64,000 nucleotides of DNA from Streptomyces sulfonofaciens (GTDB taxonomy: Bacteria > Actinomycetota > Actinomycetes > Streptomycetales > Streptomycetaceae): assembly GCF_014656295.1 (NCBI RefSeq), contig NZ_BNCD01000008.1, positions 186,001 to 250,000 of the forward strand, in the 5' to 3' direction. The stretch's first letter is position 1. Every line of letters starts with the position of its first letter. Shown one piece after another: positions 44,645-54,948 of the stretch. The position numbers and the translations under genes are program-made. The notes under the pieces were generated by a model. It was not told the origin of the DNA. It saw nothing but the letters and a program-made list of their open reading frames with translations, and searched no databases.

Positions 44645-45600
44645 TGGTAGTGCACCTTTCGCTCGAGGAAGCGCGCCTGGAAACCGGTGATCAGCAGCAG
44701 GACCACGAACATGATCATGGCGGCGGCGGAGGCCCGGCCCGCGTCGAAGGTGCGGAAGCCCTGGTCGTAGATGAACCAACTGAGGATCGAGGTGGAGGTG
44801 CCGGGCCCGCCCTGGGTCATCATGGCGATCACGTCGAAGGCCTGGAAGGTGCTGATGGTGCAGGTCACCAGGAGGAAGAAGGTGACCGGTGAGAGCAGCG
44901 GCAGGATGATCCTGCGCAACCGTGTCCAGGCACCGGCGCCGTCCAGGGCCGCGGCCTCGAAGACGTCCCTGGGCAGGCCCTGGAGACCGGCGAGGTAGAC
45001 GACGGCGACGAAACCGGTGTTCTTCCAGAGGTAGACCAGTACCAGGCCGAACAGCGCCCACTTGGAGTCGGTCATCATCGCCGGCGCGGCCATGCCGAGG
45101 GGGGCGAGCAGTGGGCGGACCAGGCCGTAGTTGGGGTCGAAGAGGAACAGCCACAGGGTGCCGACGGCGGCCCCGGAGAGCACGTAGGGGGCGAAGGTCA
45201 GGGTCCGGACGACATCGCGGCCGCGCAGCCGCTGGTTGAGCAGCAGCGCGGTGGCGAGGCCGAGCACCAGGCCGCCCGCGACGACGCCGACCACGAACAG
45301 CACCGTCGTCCACAGACTGCCGCGGAAGTCCGGGTCGTCGAACAGGGACGCGTAGTTGTCCAGGCCGATCATGTGCCAGGACGAGGAGACCATGTCCCAG
45401 TCGGTCAGGCTCAGATAGGCGTTGTAGACGACCGGCCAGTAGGCGAAGACCAAAAGGAAGAAGAAGTTCGGCGCGGCGAAGGCGGCGAAGAGCAGGTAGT
45501 CGCGCCGCCGCCGGGCGCGGAGCCGGCGGCCGGCCTCACCGGGGGCTGCGCGGCCCGGCGGGGCGGCGGCGGTGCCGTCCTGCTGCACGTCGGTGGTCAA
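44641..45600 (-). CDS. ABC transporter permease (UgpA-like)
   Basis: About 319 residues, BPD_transp_1 family, six helices from YLLFAAFAAPNFFFLLVFAY and the EAA loop VFEAAALDGAGAWTRLRRIILPLLSP. Start is uncertain: a TTG at 45600 (LTTDVQQDG) has GGAAGGA eleven bases upstream; a GTG four codons later lacks a site. First gene of the minus-strand operon permease-permease-binding protein-GDPD. Confidence 0.9.
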   Translation of the reverse strand: MTTDVQQDGTAAAPPGRAAPGEAGRRLRARRRRDYLLFAAFAAPNFFFLLVFAYWPVVYNAYLSLTDWDMVSSSWHMIGLDNYASLFDDPDFRGSLWTTVLFVVGVVAGGLVLGLATALLLNQRLRGRDVVRTLTFAPYVLSGAAVGTLWLFLFDPNYGLVRPLLAPLGMAAPAMMTDSKWALFGLVLVYLWKNTGFVAVVYLAGLQGLPRDVFEAAALDGAGAWTRLRRIILPLLSPVTFFLLVTCTISTFQAFDVIAMMTQGGPGTSTSILSWFIYDQGFRTFDAGRASAAAMIMFVVLLLITGFQARFLERKVHYQ

Positions 45601-45948
45601 GGCAGCGGTGTCCTTCCGGTGAACCGTACGGCGCCCCGGACTGGGCGCAGTCCCGCCCCTAGGAATACCAACAAGGTGAACGAGAAGAGAACACCGTGTC
45701 GTGTTACGACTTGGCAGCCGATCCGGCCCCAACGTCCCGCACGCCGTCGGCCGCTTCCCCGCTGATCTGCTGTTACAGCGGAGGCGGACGCGGCCGTCCG
45801 GACTTCACACATTCCATGTGATGACGACTTCCCCCGCGCCCGCACCCCTCGCTATACACTCGACGTATACAGCGAGTGTATAGTCGTCCGCATGCTCGTT
45901 TCGATCAAGAAAGCCCTCGGGGCCGAGACCCGGCGGAAGAACGGCGAC
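45601..45948. other. Divergent intergenic region
   Basis: Separates the transporter operon (minus) from the deacetylase gene (plus). It holds the palindrome at 45852-45883 and an AT-richer stretch at 45660-45720. A minus-strand GTTCACCTTG resembles one half of a Pho box but no second repeat follows. Confidence 0.4.
45852..45883. promoter_or_regulatory. Perfect inverted repeat upstream of deacetylase gene
   Basis: CTATACACTCG-N10-CGAGTGTATAG with perfect 11-bp arms; the spacer contains GTATAC, giving three phased TATAC elements. AT-rich compared with surroundings. Operator for an unidentified regulator, or promoter control element. Confidence 0.6.
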
Positions 45949-46743
45949 ATGCCTGCGGGGGGCGCGACGCGCCCGGCCCGCGGGCGGCTCCTGGTGCGAC
46001 GTGCGGGGCCGGCGCTCGCCACGGCCGTGTCCCTCGCCCTGGCCGTCGGCGGCTGCACCCGGTACGACACCACCGCGCCCAGTGACGCCCGCGCGCAGGC
46101 CGGCGCCGACCACCCGGCCCCGCTCGGCGCCGTCGACTGCCGCAAGGTCAAGTGCATAGCGCTCACCTTCGACGCCGGCCCCAGCGGGAACAGCCCGCGA
46201 CTGCTGGACATCCTCAAGGAGAAGCACGTCCACGCGACGTTCTTCCTGCTCGGCAAGAAGCACATCGAGCGCTACCCGCAGTTGGTGAAGCGGATGGCGG
46301 CCGAGGGCCACGAAGTGGCCAGCCACACCTGGGACCACCGGATCCTCACCGAGATCGAGCCCGACGAGGTCCGGGCCGAGCTGAACCGCCCCGACGCGGC
46401 GATAGAGAAGCTCATCGGCCGCAGGCCCACGTTGATGCGCCCGCCCCAGGGCCGCACCAACGAGGAGGTCAACGACATCTGCCGCGAGCTGGGCCTCGCC
46501 GAGGTGCTGTGGAGCGTCACGGCGAAGGACTACCTGACCACCGACTCCGACCTGATACGCAAGCGCGTCCTGGACCAGGCGGGCCGGGACGGCATCATCC
46601 TGCTGCACGACATCTACAAGGGCACGGTGCCCGCCGTGCCCGGCATCATCGACGCCCTCAAGGCACGCGGCTACGTGTTCGTCACGGTGCCGCAGCTACT
46701 GGCTCCCGGCACCGCGAAGCCGGGAACGGTCTACAAGCCCTGA
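45949..46743 (+). CDS. Polysaccharide deacetylase (NodB domain) lipoprotein
   Basis: 264 residues from the preferred ATG (MPAGGATRPARG), which gives a normal-length lipoprotein signal ending LAVGGC; the frame is also open from an ATG at 45892 directly after the palindrome, adding 19 residues. NodB motifs: TFDAGPSGNSPRLLDIL, ASHTWDH, RPPQG and ILLHDI. The usual TFDDGP has Asp-to-Ala at the second, metal-binding Asp, and RPPYG is RPPQG. Would deacetylate cell-wall or extracellular polysaccharide on the outer membrane face; activity may be altered by these changes, although similar TFDAGP forms are known to me in Streptomyces. Confidence 0.88.
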   Translation: MPAGGATRPARGRLLVRRAGPALATAVSLALAVGGCTRYDTTAPSDARAQAGADHPAPLGAVDCRKVKCIALTFDAGPSGNSPRLLDILKEKHVHATFFLLGKKHIERYPQLVKRMAAEGHEVASHTWDHRILTEIEPDEVRAELNRPDAAIEKLIGRRPTLMRPPQGRTNEEVNDICRELGLAEVLWSVTAKDYLTTDSDLIRKRVLDQAGRDGIILLHDIYKGTVPAVPGIIDALKARGYVFVTVPQLLAPGTAKPGTVYKP

Positions 46744-46804
46744 CGGGGACTCACCCACGGCACGGCCGGGCCACTGCCCCCGCGCGGCGCCGTGAGCGCC
46801 GTGA

Positions 46805-46831
46805 GCGACAGCGGCGACAGCGGCGACAGCG
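46805..46831 (+). repeat. Short tandem repeat, three 9-bp units
   Basis: Three perfect copies of GCGACAGCG between the deacetylase and SRPBCC genes. Non-coding as far as I can tell. Confidence 0.7.
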
Positions 46832-46923
46832 GCAAGGAAGGGCTCCGGCACGTGCCGGGCCCCACCGGCGGGTCGCCCCGCCAACCACCGGACAGTGCCG
46901 TCCGACGTGCCTACCATCGGCGG

Positions 46924-47418
46924 ATGGCCCTCTTCCACGTGGTCCGCGACTCCCCGTACGACCTCGGCGAGACCTGGCGGCGCCTCACCTCGTGGGAACG
47001 GCACGCCGACAGCGTGCCGTTGACCCGGATCACCGTTCTGACACCGGCTCCGAACCGGGTCGGCACCACCTTCGTGGCGCGTTCGGGCCCCGCCCACTCC
47101 CGGTGGGGGCGCACCCGCGCGGGTGCCGCGGTGCTCCGGTGGACGGGGGCCCGGCGGCTCGGGTTCGACGACCCGATGGAGGTCACGAGGTGGCAGCCGC
47201 CGTCGGACGGCGCGGCGGGCCTGTGCCGACTCGACAAGCGCGGCGGCCTCGTCACCGGCTGGGCAGAGATCGAGGTCCGGCCCCGCGCCACCGGGGCCAG
47301 GGTCCTCTGGCGCGAGGAGCTGCGGGTGCGCGGACTGCCCCGGTTCCTGGATCCGCTGCTGGGGGCTGCGGCCCGGCTCGTCTTCGGACGTGCGGCGGGA
47401 CGGCTGCTGCGGGACTGA
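46924..47418 (+). CDS. SRPBCC/polyketide-cyclase-like protein
   Basis: 164 residues. Begins MALFHVVRDSPYDLGETWRRLTSWERHADSVPLT, with the START/SRPBCC pattern of a small ligand-binding helix-grip fold (GTTFVARSG, ARVLWREELRVRGLPRF). Ligand unknown. Single gene facing the GH6 gene; no recognisable operon partner. Confidence 0.75.
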   Translation: MALFHVVRDSPYDLGETWRRLTSWERHADSVPLTRITVLTPAPNRVGTTFVARSGPAHSRWGRTRAGAAVLRWTGARRLGFDDPMEVTRWQPPSDGAAGLCRLDKRGGLVTGWAEIEVRPRATGARVLWREELRVRGLPRFLDPLLGAAARLVFGRAAGRLLRD

Positions 47419-47593
47419 CGGCGGCGCGGCGGGACGGCCGCCGCGGGCCCGGCGGCGGGCGCGCCGGAGTGCGGCGGAGGGATGGGCGGCGGGCGCTCGT
47501 GGGCGAGGTGCGCGGGCGCCTTCGGCGGGCCGCTCGCGGCGCGCCGCGACGGACGCGCGGCGGTGTCCGCGGGGTGGGCGCCGCCGGCGAACG

Positions 47594-48961
47594 TCACCGC
47601 CGCGGCCCGCGGCCGGCGTCGGCCGTCCCGCCCGCGGACGGGTCCCGGCTGCCGGGAAGCACCGGTGGGCGGGCCCCCCGGACCAGTTCCAGGGCCATGT
47701 CGGGGAACCAGGCGCCCGCCGCCGGGTCGGGGCGCCCGCGCCCGGGGTCGTCGGGCCCCCTCGTCCCGCGCAGGCAGGCACCGTCCGACTCGCCCGGGAT
47801 CTTGATCCAGAGCCGGGCGTCCTGCAACGGGTCGCCGGTGCGCCGGGTCGGCCGGGCGCCGAGGCCGCGGTCGGGCGGATTGCACCAGACCTCGGCGGAC
47901 CGGAACCTGCCGCGGGGCGCGGTCCACGGCCCGCGGCCGTTGCGGCCGGTGTCGGTGACGAAGTGCGGCAGGGCGGACGGCGGGGTGTGCACCCGGGCGG
48001 CGAGCCAGGCCCGTGCCCGCGCGTGCGGGGTGCCCAGGTCGGGGCAGTCGGCCACGGCACCGCCGTGCGCGGTGTGGTCGACGCACGCGGCGACCAGCTT
48101 CCCGTACCAGGCGTTCGCCGCGTCCGTCTGGTAGTTCGCGACGTTGACGAAGAACCCCGCGGTACGCGTGACACCGGCACGGACGAGCCGGGCGGCGGTG
48201 GTCCTGACGCCGCGCCAGGAGGGGTTGCCGCCGTCGAGGTAGAGCCGGACCCCGGCGAGCGGAGCGAGCGCCGCGACGGCGTACCGGAGGTCCGTGTAGC
48301 GCGCGGCGGTACGGGTGCCGCGGCGGTCGTCCCTGCCGCAGTCGGCGGGCAGCAGCGCCAGCGAGTCCGGCTCCAGCACCACCAGCGCACGGCCGCCGCC
48401 GAGGCCCCGCGCCACCGCGTCGAGCCAGGCCCGGTACGCGGCCGATCCCGTGGCGCCGCCCGACGAGTACTGCGCGCAGTCGCGGCCCGGCACGTCGTAG
48501 AGGACGAGGACGGGCACGCTCCCGGCGCGGGCCGCTTCCCGCACCAAAGTCCGGACGCCGCGCTCGGTCCCGTCCGGGCCGCGTCCGCCGAACCACACCG
48601 CACGCGGCGTCCGCGCCATGGCCAGCACACCCGCCGCCTCGGCCCGCCGCCCCGCCCGCCCGAGCTCCGCGGCCTGCCGCACCGCGCCCGGCGGGGCCCC
48701 GGGCGCGTAGAGCCGTTCGGCAGGGGGGACGGCGGCGGCCCGGTCGGCGGCCCAAACCGCGGAACCCACCCGGTCGGCGGCACCCGGTCGGCTGCCGGGT
48801 CCGGCCCAGGTCCGGCCGTTCGCCGGCGCGGCGGACCGCGCGTTCGGTGCGGGCGGAGCGGGCCGCGCGGCCGCGCCGGCGCCCGCCGCGAGCACGGCTC
48901 CGGCCACCACGGCCGACACCCCGGCGGTCAGTACCGCCGGCCAGCCCGGCATGCGTCCCAT
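47594..48961 (-). CDS. Endoglucanase-type glycoside hydrolase family 6, secreted
   Basis: 455 residues. Signal peptide (about 1-32) and an Ala/Pro-rich segment precede the GH6 catalytic domain: LVLYDVPGRDCAQYSSGG (D161), VVLEPDSLALLP (D199, the expected acid), GFFVNVANYQT, HFVTDTGRNG and LWIKIPGESDG. No carbohydrate-binding module is seen. Cleaves cellulose beta-1,4 bonds. ATG with GGGAG seven bases upstream. Two GGGA-N4-TCCC palindromes upstream match the CebR regulon box, so cellobiose induction is likely. Confidence 0.93.
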   Translation of the reverse strand: MGRMPGWPAVLTAGVSAVVAGAVLAAGAGAAARPAPPAPNARSAAPANGRTWAGPGSRPGAADRVGSAVWAADRAAAVPPAERLYAPGAPPGAVRQAAELGRAGRRAEAAGVLAMARTPRAVWFGGRGPDGTERGVRTLVREAARAGSVPVLVLYDVPGRDCAQYSSGGATGSAAYRAWLDAVARGLGGGRALVVLEPDSLALLPADCGRDDRRGTRTAARYTDLRYAVAALAPLAGVRLYLDGGNPSWRGVRTTAARLVRAGVTRTAGFFVNVANYQTDAANAWYGKLVAACVDHTAHGGAVADCPDLGTPHARARAWLAARVHTPPSALPHFVTDTGRNGRGPWTAPRGRFRSAEVWCNPPDRGLGARPTRRTGDPLQDARLWIKIPGESDGACLRGTRGPDDPGRGRPDPAAGAWFPDMALELVRGARPPVLPGSRDPSAGGTADAGRGPRR

Positions 48962-49003
48962 ACAGGTGCTCCCGCGTCGAGAAGGGCCACGGAGTCCAGC
49001 ATC

Positions 49004-49063
49004 CGGGAGCGTTCCCGGACACGCATCCGCCGGATTCGCGTGGATCGTACGGGAACGTTCCCA
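49004..49063 (-). promoter_or_regulatory. Two CebR-like boxes upstream of the GH6 gene
   Basis: CGGGAGCGTTCCCG (49004-49017) and CGGGAACGTTCCCA (49050-49063), each 11 of 14 to the known TGGGAGCGCTCCCA box. Centres are 46 bases apart, 50-90 bases upstream of the start codon. Confidence 0.7.
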
Positions 49064-49180
49064 GGGGGTGCACGGAAGGGGGACGGCGCGTCCGAGCGGC
49101 GGTCACCACTGCCCCGCCGCCGGTGCGGGCGCGGCCGGGACGGGCACGCCCGACACGGGCGAGGGGCCCGCGGCGGCGGC

Positions 49181-50374
49181 CTACGCGATCGGGTCGGCCC
49201 TGTTCGGAGGCGCGGCGGTGGGCGGCGGGGCGCGGTGGATGGGTGAACGGGCGTCCGTCAGCGGGGTACCGGTGCCGCCGCGGCGGTGGGCGACGATCTC
49301 CGAGGCGATGGACAGGGCCGTCTCCTCAGGCGTACGGGCACCGAGGTCGAGGCCGATCGGCGAGCGCAGCCGGGCCAGTTCGGGTGCGTCGACGCCGACC
49401 TCGCGCAGCCGCCGGGCGCGGTCCTCGTGGGTACGGCGGGAACCCATCGCGCCGACGTAGGCGACCGGCAGCCGCAGCGCGAGCCGCAGCAGCGGGATGT
49501 CGAACCTGGCGTCGTGCGTCAGCACGCACAGCACCGTGCGCCCGTCGACGTCGGTGCGCTCCAGGTACCGGTGCGGCCACTCGACGACGACCTCGTCGGC
49601 GTCCGGGAACCGGGCCCGGGTCGCGAAGACGGGCCGTGCGTCGCAGACCGTCACCCGGTAGCCGAGGAAGGCGCCGACCCGTACCAGCGCCGCCGCGAAG
49701 TCGATCGCGCCGAACACGATCATGCGGGGCGGTGGCGCGGAGGACTCCACGAAGAGGGTGAGCGGGGCGCCGCAGACCGCGTCCGCGCCCGGCTCGCCGA
49801 CCGCGTCCGCGTCCTCGTCCGCGTACCGCAGCTCCACGGTGCCGGTGCGTCCCGCGTCGAGCAGGGCCCGCGCCTCCGCGGTGGCCGCGCGGTCGAGTCC
49901 CTCGCCGGCGCCGAGCCCGCCCGTGCGGTGACCGCCGGGGCGTACGCACAAGGTGCGGCCGACCAGGTCGGAGGGGCCCGACACGATCCGTGCGACGGCC
50001 AGGGCCTTTCCTCCCGCCGCGGTGGCCAGGGCGGCGGCGACGGCATCGCGCCCGGGCGATGCCGCGCGTACCGGGGTGACGAGGACGTCGATCACTCCAC
50101 CGCAGGTCAGTCCGACCGCGTAGGCGTCCTCGTCGCTGTACCCGAAGCGTTCCACCACGGAAGCACCGTCGTCGAGCGCCTGCCGGCACAGCTCGTAGAC
50201 GGCGCCCTCCACGCAGCCGCCCGAGACCGAGCCGACGGCGGTGCCCTCGGTGTCGACGGCGAGCGCGGCGCCCGGCTGCCGCGGTGCGCTGCCGCCGACG
50301 GCGACCACCGTGGCCACGGCGAACTCGCGCTGCTGCTCGACCCACCGGTGCAGTTCCTCGGCGATGTCCAGCAT
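49181..50374 (-). CDS. xdhC: XdhC/CoxI-family molybdenum-enzyme maturation factor
   Basis: 397 residues. N-terminal XdhC_CoxI domain (FAVATVVAVGGSAPRQPGAALAV, GSVSGGCVEGAVYELC, GLTCGGVIDVLVTP) and C-terminal Rossmann domain (MIVFGAIDFAAALVRVGAFLGYRVTVCDAR). XdhC binds molybdenum cofactor, supports its sulfuration, and inserts it into xanthine dehydrogenase. ATG with GGGAGG upstream. It lies 356 bases beyond the XDH operon end on the same strand; likely same regulon. Confidence 0.92.
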   Translation of the reverse strand: MLDIAEELHRWVEQQREFAVATVVAVGGSAPRQPGAALAVDTEGTAVGSVSGGCVEGAVYELCRQALDDGASVVERFGYSDEDAYAVGLTCGGVIDVLVTPVRAASPGRDAVAAALATAAGGKALAVARIVSGPSDLVGRTLCVRPGGHRTGGLGAGEGLDRAATAEARALLDAGRTGTVELRYADEDADAVGEPGADAVCGAPLTLFVESSAPPPRMIVFGAIDFAAALVRVGAFLGYRVTVCDARPVFATRARFPDADEVVVEWPHRYLERTDVDGRTVLCVLTHDARFDIPLLRLALRLPVAYVGAMGSRRTHEDRARRLREVGVDAPELARLRSPIGLDLGARTPEETALSIASEIVAHRRGGTGTPLTDARSPIHRAPPPTAAPPNRADPIA

Positions 50375-50730
50375 CTCGGCCTCCCGTGCGCGGACGACGG
50401 CCGCGGCTACCGGGGCTCCGGTGGGGCGGTCCCGGGTGGACGGGCACGCGGCCGGGTTCGGGTTTCGAGTATGGGCCCACGGCAGTCGCCGGTGCCGTCG
50501 GCGAGGAACGCCTTGGGCGGTCCCGCCCGTCCGCCCCCGGCCGCCCTCGGTGCCGGCCCGCCTCCCCGGCGCCGATGCCGGAGGGGACGGCGCGGGCCCG
50601 TAACGCGAAGCGCGAAGCACAGCAGGAGCGTGCGGGCGAGGAGGAGGAGCGGGACGGGCAGGGCTCCGGGTTGGCCGGCTCGTCCAAGGGCCGTCGGGGT
50701 CGTTCTGCCCCGGTGTACGAGACCGGCCCC
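50375..50730. other. Gap between xdh structural genes and xdhC
   Basis: 356 bases with no credible gene on either strand; the minus-strand frame is Arg/Pro/Ser-rich without domain features. No clear strong terminator stem was found. Confidence 0.4.
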
Positions 50731-53204
50731 TCAGTTGCGCGCGGTCCGCCCCGGTGCGGCGGCGAGCGCGGCGGCGACCAGGTGCTCGGGGCGGACCGGA
50801 GTGTGCGTGAGGTCCAGGCCGGTGGCATCGCGGACGGCGGCGAGGACCGCGGGGGTCGACGAGAGGGTGGGCGCCTCCCCCGCCCCGCGCAGCCCGTACG
50901 GGGCGTGCGGGTCGGCGAGTTCGAGCACGTCGACGGGGAGGGGCGGGGTGTCGAGGATGGTGGGGATCAGGTAGTCCGTGAAGGACGGGTTGCGCACCTG
51001 CGCCGTCACGGGATCGACCACGATCTCCTCCATCACCGCCATGCCGAGCCCCTGCACACTGCCGCCCTGGATCTGGCCGACCACGGAGAGCGGGTTCATC
51101 GCCTTGCCGACGTCCTGCGCGCAGGCCAGCTCGACGACCTTCACCAGGCCGAGCTCGGTGTCCACCTCGACGACGGCCCGGTGCGCGGCGAACGCGTACT
51201 GGACGTGTCCGTCGCCCTGCCCGGTGTGCGGGTCGAAGGGCCGGGTGGGGCGGTGCCGCCACTCCAGTTCCGCCTCGACGGCCTCGTCACCGAGCACGTC
51301 CGCCAGGTCCGCCAGGGCCTCACCGGCGTCGGTGACGACCTTGCCGCCCTCCAGCAGCAGCTTTGCGGTGGCCCACGCCCGGTGGTACGTGCCGAACTTG
51401 CGGCGGCCCATCCGGAGCACCTGTTCGCGCACCTCCCGGCAGGCGTTGCGTACGGCGCCGCCCGTGACATACGTCTGGCGGGAGGCCGAGGTGGAGCCGG
51501 CGGATCCGACACCGGTGTCGGCGGGCTGGATCGTCACCCGGGAGATGCCCAGCTCGGTTCGGGCGATCTGGGCGTGGACGGTGACGCCGCCCTGGCCGAC
51601 CTCCGCCATCGCGGTGTGCACGGTCGCGACCGGCTCACCGCCGCTGACCTCCATGCGCACCCTGGCCGTGGAGTAGTCGTCGAAGCCCTCCGAGAATCCG
51701 ACGTTCTTCATGCCGACCGCGTAGCCGACACCGCGGACCACGCCCTCGCCGTGGGTGGTGTTGGACAGTCCGCCGGGCAGTTGGCGGACGTCCGCCCCCT
51801 CGGTGGTCTCCCACTGCCGCTCGGGCGGCATGGGCCGCGCCTGTACGCGGCGCAGGAGTTCGGCGACCGGCGCGGGCGCGTCGACGCGCTGCCCCGTGGG
51901 CATCAAAGAGCCCTGTTCCATGGCGTTGCGCTGCCGGAACTCGACCGGGTCCATGCCCAGCTCCGCGGCGAGCCGGTCCATCTGGGCCTCGTAGCCGAAG
52001 CATGCCTGGACGGCGCCGAAGCCGCGCATGGCCCCGCACGGAGGGTTGTTGGTGTAGAGCGCGAGGGCCTCGATGTCGACGTGGTCGACGACGTAGGGGC
52101 CCACGGAGAGCGAGGAGGCGTTGCCGACGACGGCCGGGGAGGCGGAGGCGTAGGCACCGCCGTCCAGCACGATCCGGCACTTCATGTGGGTGAGCTTGCC
52201 GTCCCTGGTGGCACCGTGCTCGAAGCGGAGCTTCGCCGGATGGCGGTGCACATGGCCGAAGAAGGACTCGAAGCGGTTGTAGACGATCTTGACGGGTTTT
52301 CCGGTGCGCAGCGCCAGCAGGCAGGCGTGGATCTGCATCGACAGGTCCTCGCGGCCGCCGAAGGCACCGCCGACGCCGGCCAGCGTCATGCGGACCTTGT
52401 GCGCGGGCAGGCCCAGCACCGGTGCGATCTGCCGCAGGTCGGAGTGGAGCCACTGGGTCGCGACGAACAGGTCGACGCCCCCGTCCTCGCCGGGCACCGC
52501 GAGCCCGGACTCCGGGCCGAGGAACGCCTGGTCCTGCATGCCGAAGGTGTACTCGCCGGTGACGACCACGTCGGCGCGCCGGGCGGCCGCCCCGACGTCG
52601 CCGCGGACGATCGGCTGGCGGTGCACGATGTTCGGGTGCGCGCCGTGCGGAGCGCGGTCCGGGTGGAGGACCGGTGCGCCGGGCGCCAGCGCCGAGGCCT
52701 CGTCCGTGACCACGGGCAGCTCGCGGTACTCGACCCTGATCCTGTCCGCGGCACGGCGTGCGGTCTCGGGGTGGTCGGCGGCCACCAGCGCGACCGGCTC
52801 GCCGTGGTGGCGGACCCGCCCGTGCGCGAGGACCGGGGTGTCCTGGATCTCCAGGCCGTAGTACCGCACGTCGGTGGGCAGGTCGTCGTAGGTCATGACC
52901 GCGTGGACACCTGCCTGGGCGAGGGCCCCGGAGACGTCGATGGACACGATCTCGGCATGGGCGACCGGTGAGCGCAGGATGTGGCCCCAGATCATGTCCT
53001 CGTGCCACATGTCGGAGGAGTACGCGAACTCCCCGGTCACCTTGAGCGTTCCGTCCGGCCGGAGCGTGGACTCGCCGATGCCGCCCCTGGCCCGGGAGCC
53101 CTGGGTGAGGCCGGTGGGCGCGCCGGTCGCCTTGCGGGTCCGGGCCCGCGGCGGCGGACCGGCGGGCCCGGTGGCCGCGCCGGGCGGGGTGTGGTCGTGC
53201 GTGC

Positions 53205-53208
<4 letters not shown>
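50731..53208 (-). CDS. Xanthine dehydrogenase, molybdopterin-binding subunit
   Basis: 825 residues. A Thr/Pro/Ala-rich leader (1-40) precedes the aldehyde oxidase/xanthine dehydrogenase a/b hammerhead and Moco domains. GVGGAFGGRED, NNPPCGAMRGFGAVQACF, MAEVGQGGVTVHAQIARTELG and the catalytic Glu in LRGAGEAPTLSS are present. Oxidises hypoxanthine and xanthine to urate, feeding uricase. ATG overlaps the Fe-S subunit stop (ATGA). Confidence 0.95.
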
Positions 53209-53740
<532 letters not shown>

Positions 53741-53741
<1 letters not shown>

Positions 53742-54640
53742 CAGACGGCTCCTCCTTCCCGGCGGTCCGCGGCGGGGGCGGCACGGTATGCCTCCCAGGT
53801 CCAGGTCAGGGTGCGGCGGGCCATGACGCCCACGGCGTGCCTGCGGTAGTCCGCGGTGCCGCGGACGTCGTCGATGGGGTCGCAGGCGGCGGCGCACAGG
53901 CCGGCGAACTTCTCCGCGAGCGAGGGCGCGATACGGGCCCCGCTGTCCCACAGCCGCTCCTCGTCCAGGGCCGCGGCCAGGAACGCCTCGGCCTCCTCGG
54001 CACGGACGGGGGTGGGCGCGGCGGAACCGATACCGGTGCGGACACGGCGCTCGGCGGGGTACAGCGCGATGGCGAAGGCGCACACCGCGATCACCATGGC
54101 GTTGCGGGTGCCCACCTTGGAGAACTGCTGGGGTCCCCGGGCCTTCCTGATGCGCACGGCCCTGATGAGCTCGTCGGGGGCGAGGGCGTTGCGCTTGACG
54201 CCGGTGTAGAAGGCGTCGATCGGGATCAGCCGGGAGCCGCGCACCGACTCCGCCTCGACCTCGGCACCCGCGGCGAGCAGCGCGGGGTGGGCGTCGCCGG
54301 CCGGCGAGGCCGTTCCCAGGTTCCCGCCGACCCCGCCGCGGTTGCGGATCTGCGGGGAGGCCACGGTGTGCGAGGCGAGGGCGAGCCCGGGCAGCTCGGC
54401 CCGCAGGCTCTCCATGATCTTCGTGTAGGGCACGCCGGCACCGAGCCGTACGGTGTCCCGGTCGGTCTCCCAGGTGGCGAGTTCCTCGATGCGGCCGAGG
54501 TCGAGCAGGTGTTCGGGGCGCCGGTGGCCGAAGTTGATCTCGACCATCACATCGGTGCCGCCGGCGATCGGCACGGCCGCCGGGTGCTCCGCCTTGGCGG
54601 CGAGGGCGTCCTCCCAGCTTGCGGGGCGGAGGAAGTCCAT
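53741..54640 (-). CDS. Xanthine dehydrogenase, FAD-binding subunit
   Basis: 299 residues. FAD site AAVPIAGGTDVMVEINFGHRRP and ASPQIRNRGGVGGNLGTASPAGD, then CO dehydrogenase flavoprotein C-terminal domain. Passes electrons to NAD. First gene of the FAD-FeS-Mo order, opposite to the divergent pucR; expression is likely controlled from the 308-base shared region. Confidence 0.95.
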
Positions 54641-54948
54641 GTGCGGCTCTCTTCCACGTCTGGTCGGCGTCTCTTCGTCCGGTCGGGCTGCCCGCCCTCG
54701 GACGGCTGCTCGTGGGGGGTGCTCCGGCAGGGCGGTGGCTGCTGCCCTGCCGGTGCGGCGGCTGGGGGGAGGCCGGCGCCGCGTCGCCCTCCGGGGCCTC
54801 CCCGCCAGTACACCGCACCGCCACCGGTCAGGTCAGTCACCGAAACTCTGAAGGAGTCGGCTGGCCAGAGAGCCCATCTTGTAGATTCGTATGAATGGCG
54901 GGGTGAGGGCGGCCCGGCCTCCCTCACGAGAGATCGGCGGGCGAGGAG
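54641..54948. promoter_or_regulatory. Divergent xdh/pucR control region
   Basis: 308 bases between the XDH operon and pucR. The only AT-rich part, 54875-54898, contains the small palindrome ATTC-GTAT-GAAT (54885-54896). No complete promoter pair is convincing on either strand; it is the natural place for a PucR site. Confidence 0.45.

Noticed and set aside
45660..45720. Possible Pho box upstream of the Ugp-like operon
   Set aside because: One unit (GTTCACCTTG) is acceptable, but the expected second 11-bp direct repeat is not present.
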